The notes under the pieces: model-generated
Database searches by the model: none
What the model saw: the letters and a program-made list of their open reading frames with translations, nothing else
Told to the model about the DNA's origin: nothing
Program-made: the position numbers and the translations under genes
Shown: one piece after another, positions 18,201 to 24,890 of the stretch
Layout: the number at the start of each line of letters is the position of its first letter
How positions within the stretch are numbered: position 1 is the stretch's first letter
DNA from: Ruminococcus sp. XPD3002
Lineage (GTDB): Bacteria; Bacillota; Clostridia; Oscillospirales; Ruminococcaceae
Assembly: GCA_900119535.1 (NCBI GenBank)
Contig: FPJT01000001.1
Span: 286,367 to 350,366, forward strand
Reading direction: 5' to 3'
Length of the DNA: 64,000 nucleotides

Positions 18201-21200
18201 TGTGTTGCTGCCTTTGTAGTAGTCGAAGGCTTAGCCGTGGTTTTAACTGCTGTAGTTACAGGCTTTGTTGCTGATGTGGTAACAGCAGGTGTCTCGGCGG
18301 TATCCTCGATAGCAATATATCCGTCGCAGTATAAAGGAAGTTCTGCAAGCTTGCTTGCGCTTTGGATATCATCAGCAGATGCTTTGAACTGAGAATTGTA
18401 GTCCTCGTTATAAATGCCATTGGTGAAGAAATATGCCTGCATCAGTGCGGCACGGTCCTCGGGACTTACAATGCTGGTGAATCTGTCGCCGGGACGGTAG
18501 TTGATGTCGATCGGATAAACATCGCCGGGCATTGCGTTTTCAGGAATCTTTACGGTGATCTCGGCAATAACGCCGTCGGTGCCTGTGTTATCGCTTTCAA
18601 CGTTCATAAGGTAATACTCGTTCCAGCCTTCATCGGGTTTAGCGTATTTACCTGTGTTGAGTGCGGGACAGTTCTCCAGTGCAGAACCCTTCTTGATGCT
18701 GAGTTTTCCGCTGTTCTCGTCAACGGGTATCTCAAGACGGCTGTCCATTCTGAAATGTGTTGCGAATGTACTGTATTCACCATCGCAGCCTGAGAGTGTG
18801 TAGTAGACAGTGACTGTATCTCCTGCGCTGTCAGCAGGGAGTACGAGCTTTGAAAGGCTTGCTACAGGCTTTACAGGAGAAGCTGCTATCTCGTCAGCGG
18901 AGAATCCGCCGTCAGCCTTTGGTACGGTAGTTGATACGGGTACTGAAACAGTTGTTGAAACTCCGCTGTTTACAGTTGTTACAACTGATGTTGAAGTGGC
19001 AGGCTTAGCAGTGCTTACGGGTGCAGTGGTTGAAGCGCTGTTCTTTGTTGTGGAAGGAACTGCTGTAGTAGCAACTGTTACGGTAGTAGTAACAGGCTTT
19101 GAAGTTGTTACAGGAGAGGTTATAGTCATAGGAGGCTGTTCCTGATATGGCTTTGAAAGATCGAAGCTGTAAACGCTTCCGTCGATCGGTATAGTGAACC
19201 AGCGTGATTCGGAAGGTTCATAGCCGTCAGCCTTGCAGACTACCTTCCAGTCGCCGTAAGGGATCGACCATACATATTCGCCGTGTTCATCTGAATATGT
19301 ATGTGCCTTTTGACCGTACTTAGTCATATCGCAGGTATACTCTTTGCCGTCCTTGTCGATACCTACGAGGGTAAGCTCTGCACCTGTTATCGGGTGCGCG
19401 GTATCTTTGTCGTATACCAGTCCGTTAGAGCCGTAAGAGAAAATGATTCCGCTCGGATGAGAATAGTATGTATCGTTGTAGTTGATATCAACTCCATTTT
19501 CAATGTCCTCCTTTGGTACGATAAGAACGTTGAAATCATGAAGTTCGTCAGCTATCCATGTTGAGTAGTTGCCCTCAGCGATCCAGAGTCCGCTTTCCTC
19601 ATCATAGTGTCCGTTGATAGTCGCACGGACATTACCGTACAGTCCGACCATGATGACCTTGCCTATCTTGTCGGAATTGGTTATATCGAGAGTGAAGCGC
19701 ATATCCTCGTCTCTGCGTGTGCGTATTACAGGAGTATCGAGCCCTGTAAATGCACTTGTCACGTCCACATCGCCCTCGGAAGGTGATACGCAGAGCTTGA
19801 TGCTCTTTATGACAGGTTCAGACTTTGAATAGGTAAGTGTATGTTCTTCGGTCTTAACGTCATCGAACTGTGAATAGAATGTAAAATTGGTACCTTCCTT
19901 GGTATCCTTTGGAAGATCTATCTTTGCGGAGTACTGACCGGTTACTGCATCGCTCACAGGTGAAGCAGCGAGCTTGCCGTTCATATAGATGTCAACAGGT
20001 ACACCCTTTGGTCCCTTACCGCTTATCACGGGACTGAGATCTTCACTTATCTTTGGAACATTTATCTCAACAGGCTTAACGGAGAATCCCTGAATGCCGA
20101 TTGGAGCCTTTCTGGAATTGTTTCCGCCGCGTGTCATAAGCAGATCGGCAGATATGTTGAAATCGCTGTTCTCGTTTACGGTAGCTGTAAAACTGATGCT
20201 TCCGCTGTCCGATGAGAATGGAACGTGGAAATATGTCACCCAGCCGCCGCCGAAATCAGGATCTCCCGAAGCTGTTCCTGATAATACCTTGACGGATTCC
20301 TCATCTACGTCAAGCCAGTAAGGAGTATTAACGGATATTATCCTGTCTGTACCTTCGTCCGCATATCCTTCAACAGCATCAAAGGATATGGTGCAGGTTA
20401 TCTTGCTTCCGCTTGTAAGGCTTGTTCTGTCTACAGTTATCTTTGAACCAGGATAGTTGAGGTTTGTGAATCTCGGATCCTTAAGGGAGTAGCATCCGTG
20501 GGCTACGTTATACATATTTCCCTCTGCTATAGCTTCGTCTGAATAAATAACTTCATTGAGCTTTGTGCAGTTGTTGAATGTAGTGTTAAGAGCAAGACCG
20601 TGATCGGGAAGTATCACTTTTTCAAGGTTAGAGTCGCCTGTGAAGCAGTTCTGACCTATAACGGTCACGCCTTTACCGACAACAGCATTTTTGAGGCGTG
20701 TACAATTCTGGAATGCAAAATTCTTTATCTCGGTAACGCTGTCGGGTATCACTATGCTTCTCAGACCGCTCTTTTCAAAGGCTCTTCCGTTGATGAGTTC
20801 AAGACCTTCGGGCAGTGTAATGGTCTTAAGAGAGGAAGCCTCCATAAATGATTCGCTTCCGATGGTCTTTACTGTAGAAGGCAGTATGACATCTGTGAGA
20901 TAACTTGCGCTTGAAAATATATTATGAGGTATATTCACGGTACCCTCTGCGAATGTTACCTTTTTTACACGAGAATCCGCAAATGTATGGTTTGTGTTTG
21001 TAAGTGAAGCAGGGATAGTTACTTCTTCAAGACCTGCATCACGGAAAACCGATGAACCTGCGATCTTAAGAGTTTCAGGCAGCTTTAAGCTTTTAAGGCT
21101 TGCACAGTATTTGAATGACTCTCCGCCTAATTCCTCAAGACCTTCGGGCAGGTTTATGGTCTTAAGAGCTTTACAGCTTTGAAATGCATAAGAGTCTATC

Positions 21201-22318
21201 TTTTTAACGGAATCGGGAAGTACAGCTTCTTCCAGCATGTATGCATCGTCCATACAGTTATAGGGGATAGTTACCATTCCGTCTGCAAATGTGACTTTTT
21301 TAAGCGTACACTCATAGAAAGCACGGCATGATGTCAATGTAGAGGGTAGAGTTACCTCCTGAAGTCCTGAATGGGAAAAAGCTGCATTGCCAAGTGTGGT
21401 TATTCCTTCGGGAAGGTCGATGGCTATAAGGCTTTTGCAGTAATTGAATGCGTCCTCACCGATATTTGTTACGGTATCGGGGAGGATAACGGTTGCAAGT
21501 TCTTCGGCACCGTACATTGTGTCATTCGGTATCTTTTCTATGCCTTTTGCAAATGTTAACTTTTTGACCGCACTGCCGTCAAAAGCCTTATCACATGACT
21601 TAAGTGTTGAAGGAAGAGTTATCTCTTCAAGTCCGGTCAGATAAAAAGCATAGTAATTTATAGTTGTAATGCCTTCATGGAACGGGAATTCTTTGAGGCT
21701 TCCGCAGCTATAGAAAGCTTCGGAACCTATAGAAACCACTGAATCGGGAACTACAACTGTCTCCAGACCTGTGGCGTTCTTAAGACAGCCTTCAGGGATA
21801 GCAGTCATACCGTCGGGGAAAGTTACCTTTTTCAGTGCTTTACAGTTGTAGAACTGGTTTTCGCATGAAGTCAGGGTTGAAGGGATAGTGATCTCTGTTA
21901 CAGCAACACTGTTGAATGCTTCTGAACCTATAGAAGTGATTCCTTCATGGAGCTTGATGTCCGAGAGGTTTGAACACAGCTTGAATGCGTTTCTTCCGAT
22001 CGATGTGATCGTTTCGGGCATTTTCAGCGACTTAACTGCGTCGTTGCCGTAGAACGCATCGCTTCCTATGGCAGTTACAGGCTTTCCGCCAAGAGTTGCA
22101 GGAATAGTGACGGCTTCATCGCTACCTGTGTATTTTGTGAGTGTAACGCCGCTGTCGTTCTCAACATAGGTGAAGTCACCTTCAGTGAGGTCTTCGGCGT
22201 TTGCAGTGAATACCTTCGGAAGGATATCCGCACTGCCTTCAGGCAAGTATGCGAGACTGCCTGTGCTCATTGCAGCAGCCAGAAAGGCGGCAATGAACCG
22301 AGAGACTTTTTTCTTCAT
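15221..22318 (-). CDS. Giant secreted LRR / cohesin-like / cysteine-peptidase-like / dockerin protein
   Basis: This is a 2365-residue secreted protein. Order: signal peptide (1-30); BspA-type leucine-rich repeats (about 50-605, units like 'a-F-x-x-C-x-x-L-k-x-I-x-L-P-e-g-i'); beta-sandwich region (about 630-950); carboxypeptidase-regulatory-like module (963-1056); Thr linker; cohesin-like module A (about 1138-1337); linker of eight N-K-P-T-T-T-S-T-S units; cohesin-like module B (about 1541-1739); 45 consecutive Thr; papain/C39-like domain with Cys1859 (G-A-C-Y-G-M), His1963 (G-G-H-A-I-V) and Asp1990 or Asn1992; and a dockerin (2280-2352). The start is ATG 22318 with GGAGGA seven bases upstream. 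The cohesin call rests on layout (A-G-D-T-V-T-V, then a T-D-G-V-I-A-E-I-T-V-K segment, then D-G-Y-I-A-I) and is inference; LRR and dockerin are clear. Confidence 0.88.
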   Translation of the reverse strand: MKKKVSRFIAAFLAAAMSTGSLAYLPEGSADILPKVFTANAEDLTEGDFTYVENDSGVTLTKYTGSDEAVTIPATLGGKPVTAIGSDAFYGNDAVKSLKMPETITSIGRNAFKLCSNLSDIKLHEGITSIGSEAFNSVAVTEITIPSTLTSCENQFYNCKALKKVTFPDGMTAIPEGCLKNATGLETVVVPDSVVSIGSEAFYSCGSLKEFPFHEGITTINYYAFYLTGLEEITLPSTLKSCDKAFDGSAVKKLTFAKGIEKIPNDTMYGAEELATVILPDTVTNIGEDAFNYCKSLIAIDLPEGITTLGNAAFSHSGLQEVTLPSTLTSCRAFYECTLKKVTFADGMVTIPYNCMDDAYMLEEAVLPDSVKKIDSYAFQSCKALKTINLPEGLEELGGESFKYCASLKSLKLPETLKIAGSSVFRDAGLEEVTIPASLTNTNHTFADSRVKKVTFAEGTVNIPHNIFSSASYLTDVILPSTVKTIGSESFMEASSLKTITLPEGLELINGRAFEKSGLRSIVIPDSVTEIKNFAFQNCTRLKNAVVGKGVTVIGQNCFTGDSNLEKVILPDHGLALNTTFNNCTKLNEVIYSDEAIAEGNMYNVAHGCYSLKDPRFTNLNYPGSKITVDRTSLTSGSKITCTISFDAVEGYADEGTDRIISVNTPYWLDVDEESVKVLSGTASGDPDFGGGWVTYFHVPFSSDSGSISFTATVNENSDFNISADLLMTRGGNNSRKAPIGIQGFSVKPVEINVPKISEDLSPVISGKGPKGVPVDIYMNGKLAASPVSDAVTGQYSAKIDLPKDTKEGTNFTFYSQFDDVKTEEHTLTYSKSEPVIKSIKLCVSPSEGDVDVTSAFTGLDTPVIRTRRDEDMRFTLDITNSDKIGKVIMVGLYGNVRATINGHYDEESGLWIAEGNYSTWIADELHDFNVLIVPKEDIENGVDINYNDTYYSHPSGIIFSYGSNGLVYDKDTAHPITGAELTLVGIDKDGKEYTCDMTKYGQKAHTYSDEHGEYVWSIPYGDWKVVCKADGYEPSESRWFTIPIDGSVYSFDLSKPYQEQPPMTITSPVTTSKPVTTTVTVATTAVPSTTKNSASTTAPVSTAKPATSTSVVTTVNSGVSTTVSVPVSTTVPKADGGFSADEIAASPVKPVASLSKLVLPADSAGDTVTVYYTLSGCDGEYSTFATHFRMDSRLEIPVDENSGKLSIKKGSALENCPALNTGKYAKPDEGWNEYYLMNVESDNTGTDGVIAEITVKIPENAMPGDVYPIDINYRPGDRFTSIVSPEDRAALMQAYFFTNGIYNEDYNSQFKASADDIQSASKLAELPLYCDGYIAIEDTAETPAVTTSATKPVTTAVKTTAKPSTTTKAATQPVTSTASKPATTTNKPTTTTNKPATTTNKPTTTSTSTTTTTNKPTTTSTSTTTTNKPTTTSTSTTTTTNKPTTTSTSTTTTTNKPTTTSTSTTTTTNKPTTTSTSTTTTTNKPTTTSTSTTTTTNKPTTTSTSTTTTTNKPTTTSTVASTIVTTTSTAPATTAEPTADGGFSMSELDKATIKPIASLSSDLLYESRAGSEYTIELSLADCENEYDKFNLYLKLDKSLEILKDETTGKYLIEKGEAIADADDFGYEIVTDEQSDYWTGIYVHYSGDKKKSHTGTAVTIKVRIPSYASYPDAFPLDIEYTPLCYFENDRPDTLASRMMQAYLFTKGIHNREYNNTFEPHPSDIMGVSSYCDGYIAIRRGQETTTSTTTTTTTTTTTTTTTTTTTTTTTTTTTTTTTTTTTTTTTTTTTTTIPVIIPDGKFRDGINNWGFNNSSSNFKNDTYLPYYINQDDYSALMEGLTDEERSRLSYMLLQEWHGACYGMSSLAVLSCYGIFDPSTRDYNATTLYNVSIPPTYEILSAISYYYVIQCTDKISELRTIGYDDYSEAQKTRFVINQVSAGLPTHISFKYYYPDENGNIKRGGHAIVGYDIEDGNYSFNGSEYNKKIITYDPNCIEYNDEACVYINTNDGSWIIPRYLNKNADSKLGAKLGNCSSDINYLNYHGLFETPAYTNPLSASVVNEIPEDYEFAPVLTAYSVQSDCTVQKIDLNNDGSYTICPDEEQDIKILPLFDDDDDSGLQHLNYYLNDKSKAYLLKPGDKKDIGLTLDTDNGLINIDFENADEVIIDPSGTIKVTGEKSGFNISTASNVKYSAADWHRVDVEGESAQVEFRLTDDGYILSGDDLTDVKVSANGNTYEPACSFSTDYDKVLIHEITEDEIGISVDSDDNGSFETQIETMEVTDILLGDLTGDKLIDANDATMILGLYAKLSTGSKDVTQESITLGDVNKDGLLDASDATLVLEYYSHASTGGTTKSEDFFKARQGNK
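16946..17092 (-). repeat. Trinucleotide repeat coding a poly-threonine linker
   Basis: 49 successive codons are ACN except a single Ser, giving 45 uninterrupted threonines. The codons are mixed ACT/ACA/ACC/ACG (seen as GTN on the + strand). The tract separates the second cohesin-like module from the peptidase-like domain. Changes in copy number would stay in frame. Confidence 0.95.
17778..18118 (-). repeat. 42-bp minisatellite coding the N-K-P-T-T-T-S-T-S linker
   Basis: Eight tandem units code N-K-P-T-T-T-S-T-S-T-T-T-T-T (14 residues, one unit of 13), plus degenerate flanking units. Units differ at third positions. The period is a multiple of three, so unit gain or loss only changes linker length. 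Confidence 0.92.
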
Positions 22319-22686
22319 TTCATGTTCCTCCAATAATATATTTGCGATTTTGATACCGCAATATATATATTATATACCAATCGGAAGAGAAATTAAATGC
22401 TTTTTTGAAAAATCGTGTATGTGCTTAAATGAACGGGTAAACCGTCAGTATTGATTTGTGGAATGTGCTTTAAAAATAATGCGGATATAGCGGATGATTT
22501 GTTCATAACAGCCTGTTATTAACAAAAAAGCCACTCCTGTGGCGTACACAGGAGCGGCATTAATACCAACGACAGATCGGAAACATTGAAAACAGACTGA
22601 TATTCCAATAAATGATCGGTCAACGGTTTATCGGATGGAATGTTGCTTTAAGATATGATATGTATGTTTTGAACTTAACAGCTATA
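22319..22686. other. Intergenic region between two reverse-strand secreted-protein genes
   Basis: This 368-base stretch has no credible gene. Next to the giant gene it holds an AT-rich promoter-like segment (a reverse-strand TATAAT near 22372) with no convincing -35 box. At its other end it contains the terminator of the 22687-24129 gene (22524-22558). The rest shows nothing recognisable. Confidence 0.5.
22524..22558 (-). terminator. Intrinsic terminator of the 22687-24129 gene
   Basis: Reverse-strand stem of 12 bp with one G-U pair (22547-22558 with 22530-22541, loop 22542-22546), followed by six T (22529-22524). Confidence 0.85.
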
Positions 22687-24129
22687 TTACCAGTTTAACT
22701 GATAGATCAGTCTGTAGATGGTCTTTGAATTTAATAATGATAAAAGCATTCTTAAGAGAATACAGGGAGATGAATAAACTGCATTATTCGGTTCTGGAGC
22801 CTTTGGCTGCTGTATTGTGAAATCGATGCTCTTTGTACCTGTATAGTCGTTTATTCCATTTATGATCGCAGTAGCAGTTCCTGCTGCGTTGTTGTTCAGA
22901 TAGCTGATAGTGTAGTCCTTATCGGGCACGAGGAGAGTATCGCCGTTCTTGACTGTAACAGCGGGTTCAGCAGCACTGCCTGAATAGGTAACAGCAGGGA
23001 TATCGCTGAATGTGCAGTCGTTGATATCATAAACTGTTTTTTCGGGAGCGTTCCAGTGTTCAAGTGAGAAGTACTTCCACCAGTTGTTATAGATGCCTGT
23101 TTCTTCGTTTTTGCCCTCAGCGTGGGGGAGATGTCTGAACCACCATTTATGGTGCTCGGTAATATCACCGTTACCCCATTCGGAGCAGTTAACTGTCTTA
23201 GCCTCGCCTGACAGGTCAGGGTATGAGAGCCAGTTATCGCAGTAGGACTGTACATCTGTAGGATTGCCCCAGTCATAGTCCGACTTGCTGTTAGGGGAGA
23301 AGTGTACATTTCCTACACCTGAATTACCTTCGGATACAAGATCGTAAGCTGTGAATTTCTCCCAGTCGTTATACTCGGAATAGTCCTTGCTGTAATTTGG
23401 CTTGCCGTATACCTGATCCATTATTCTTTCTGCACGATGACCTGCATCCTCCAGCATTTCGCCGAGTCCGCGCTCGTAGTTGAATCCGTAAGTGATGAAG
23501 TTGCGGCAGTCCTCTTTTACCAGTGCATTGCCGTTTACCCAGAACGCATCCTTACCTGTCATCATGGACTCGAAAAGTGTTGTTCCCGAAACAGGACCTG
23601 CAAAGAACCATACTTCATCGATCGCTCCGCTGTTTACTTTCTCGTAAACGTCATATTCTTCGAAATACTTCTCATAGTCGAAATAGAAACCGGAGTCTCT
23701 CCAGCCCGGGTAGGACCAGTACCTTCCGCCTGTTGCATTGCATGCCTCGATGAGTGTATCGTAGTATTCTTCTGTTGTGTATGAATTTCCGTCCTTGTCA
23801 GTAGGTAACTCGTTCAGCTCGATAGTTTCGGCAATTGTGTAATTTACATTGCCGTAGCTTATCTCGGACATTGCATCCGCAAACTGATCTGCAAGTTCAT
23901 AGGGATCGTTCCATTTCTTAAAGAATTTTTCCTTTACATCTATAGCTTCCATAAGATCATGCTGTTTTACCTTCTTGCCATTTACGTCAAAAACAGGATC
24001 AAAATTGATGAGCAGAACTTTATACGTATTATCTTCAGCCATTGCCGCACCTGAAACGGATACCAGCATTGATGTTGCAGCAACTGATGCTGTTATTATC
24101 AGAGCTGATACCTTCTTTAATAACTTCAT
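22687..24129 (-). CDS. Secreted protein of unknown function with a C-terminal Ig-like repeat
   Basis: The 480-residue protein has a signal peptide (1-31, ending G-A-A-M-A). I do not recognise the main domain (about 35-370). It is acidic and rich in Trp and Tyr, with a conserved-looking G-L-G-E-M-L-E-D-A-G-H-R-A-E motif whose H-R-x-E could suit metal or sugar binding. Residues about 385-445 form a bacterial Ig-like repeat of the 'v-t-Y-s-G-s-a-x-x-P-a-v-t-V-k' kind that ends in G-x-x-x-y-t-G-t. The last 30 residues (Leu/Ile-rich, basic) look out of character and contain no dockerin. The end may be frameshifted or truncated. AAGGAG lies eight bases before ATG 24129, and a terminator follows. 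Confidence 0.75.
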   Translation of the reverse strand: MKLLKKVSALIITASVAATSMLVSVSGAAMAEDNTYKVLLINFDPVFDVNGKKVKQHDLMEAIDVKEKFFKKWNDPYELADQFADAMSEISYGNVNYTIAETIELNELPTDKDGNSYTTEEYYDTLIEACNATGGRYWSYPGWRDSGFYFDYEKYFEEYDVYEKVNSGAIDEVWFFAGPVSGTTLFESMMTGKDAFWVNGNALVKEDCRNFITYGFNYERGLGEMLEDAGHRAERIMDQVYGKPNYSKDYSEYNDWEKFTAYDLVSEGNSGVGNVHFSPNSKSDYDWGNPTDVQSYCDNWLSYPDLSGEAKTVNCSEWGNGDITEHHKWWFRHLPHAEGKNEETGIYNNWWKYFSLEHWNAPEKTVYDINDCTFSDIPAVTYSGSAAEPAVTVKNGDTLLVPDKDYTISYLNNNAAGTATAIINGINDYTGTKSIDFTIQQPKAPEPNNAVYSSPCILLRMLLSLLNSKTIYRLIYQLNW

Positions 24130-24525
24130 AATTATTACTCCTTTTCATTATACACCGATCGATCTGTCCCGAACTTTGATGAGCGTTCGGACTTTGAGGA
24201 TAACATCTGTTTTACAATATTATTTTCTTAATCTGTCGAAAATATTTTTCAAGGTGCTATGATATATATACTTTTATTAACTATCTTTTTAATTATATCA
24301 GGTGACAGCATAAAAGTCAATACATAGAGCTAAAAAAGAATAATTTGTTTACTAATTCCTCCGCGATAATGCATCCGCCGCTTGCCGGTATAGCAAAGGA
24401 AACCGCCCGGGCTCGGCTATAGCGCTGAACTCAGGCGGTAAATTAGGATAATGAAGAAATGCTGAATCACAAATGGATCATTTGTATGAATATGGGAGAG
24501 AATCAAAAATGGCCATTATAACATC
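24130..24525. other. Intergenic region with a possible structured element
   Basis: No gene is supported. Bases 24375-24438 can fold: CCGCC (24375-24379) with GGCGG (24434-24438) and TATAGC (24389-24394) with GCTATA (24416-24421), enclosing a GC-rich loop. I could not match it to a riboswitch class on either strand. The rest is AT-rich and holds the leader of the 22687-24129 gene. Confidence 0.4.
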
Positions 24526-24735
24526 TTATCGGGATAGGAGCAACTCAGTTTTTGTTGACTCGCCATGTCCTGCGTCCAGGATAATAACGGGAGGAGCGGT
24601 GTCAATATCGGTCAGTGAAACGGGAAGAGCTGCATCAGGTGTCTTGGCTATCAATCGGGATGAACCATAAAGCATAAGGAGACTTATACCTCCGAGAATA
24701 GCACCGCTTACAATTTTTCTGTGGATCCTGTTCAT
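24526..24735 (-). pseudogene. N-terminal fragment of an N-acetylmuramoyl-L-alanine amidase (CwlD-like)
   Basis: A 69-codon frame encodes a basic start, one membrane helix (about residues 11-27), a short linker and then P-V-I-I-L-D-A-G-H-G-E. That last piece is the first strand and zinc-binding His motif of amidase_3 enzymes (normally I-D-x-G-H-G-G), as in the sporulation amidase CwlD. The protein then stops after eleven residues, and no continuing amidase sequence was found downstream on this strand. An active enzyme needs about 150 further residues, so this is probably a decayed gene. The alternative is a small membrane protein with a chance motif. AAAGGAG precedes the ATG. Confidence 0.6.
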
Positions 24736-24809
24736 ATAAAAAAACTCCTTTCGATATCTTATAAAATAATATCAATGAATGATATTCAAAAGGGGAGAGA
24801 TATATGAAA

Positions 24810-24864
24810 AAAAGCAGAATAAACGCTCATCGGAAAGAATTTTAAAAAAGATCCGATGAGCGTT
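24810..24864 (-). terminator. Intrinsic terminator after the anti-sigma/dockerin gene
   Basis: A perfect 13-bp stem (24822-24834 with 24852-24864) encloses a 17-base A/T loop. On the reverse strand it is followed by TTTATTCTGCTTTTTTTC. It lies 26 bases after the stop codon of the 24891 gene. Confidence 0.7.
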
Positions 24865-24890
24865 GTTTATGTCTGTTTAAGTGTCAATAC

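Noticed and set aside
17667-18392. 241-codon + strand frame rich in Val (V-V-V-V-L-V-D-V)
   Set aside because: It is the antisense of the Thr-rich linker of the giant gene; the repeat keeps the opposite frame open. It has no ribosome site of note.
24150-24200. LexA-like site (CGAAC...GTTCG)
   Set aside because: The half-sites are ten bases apart instead of four, and the neighbouring gene has no link to DNA repair.
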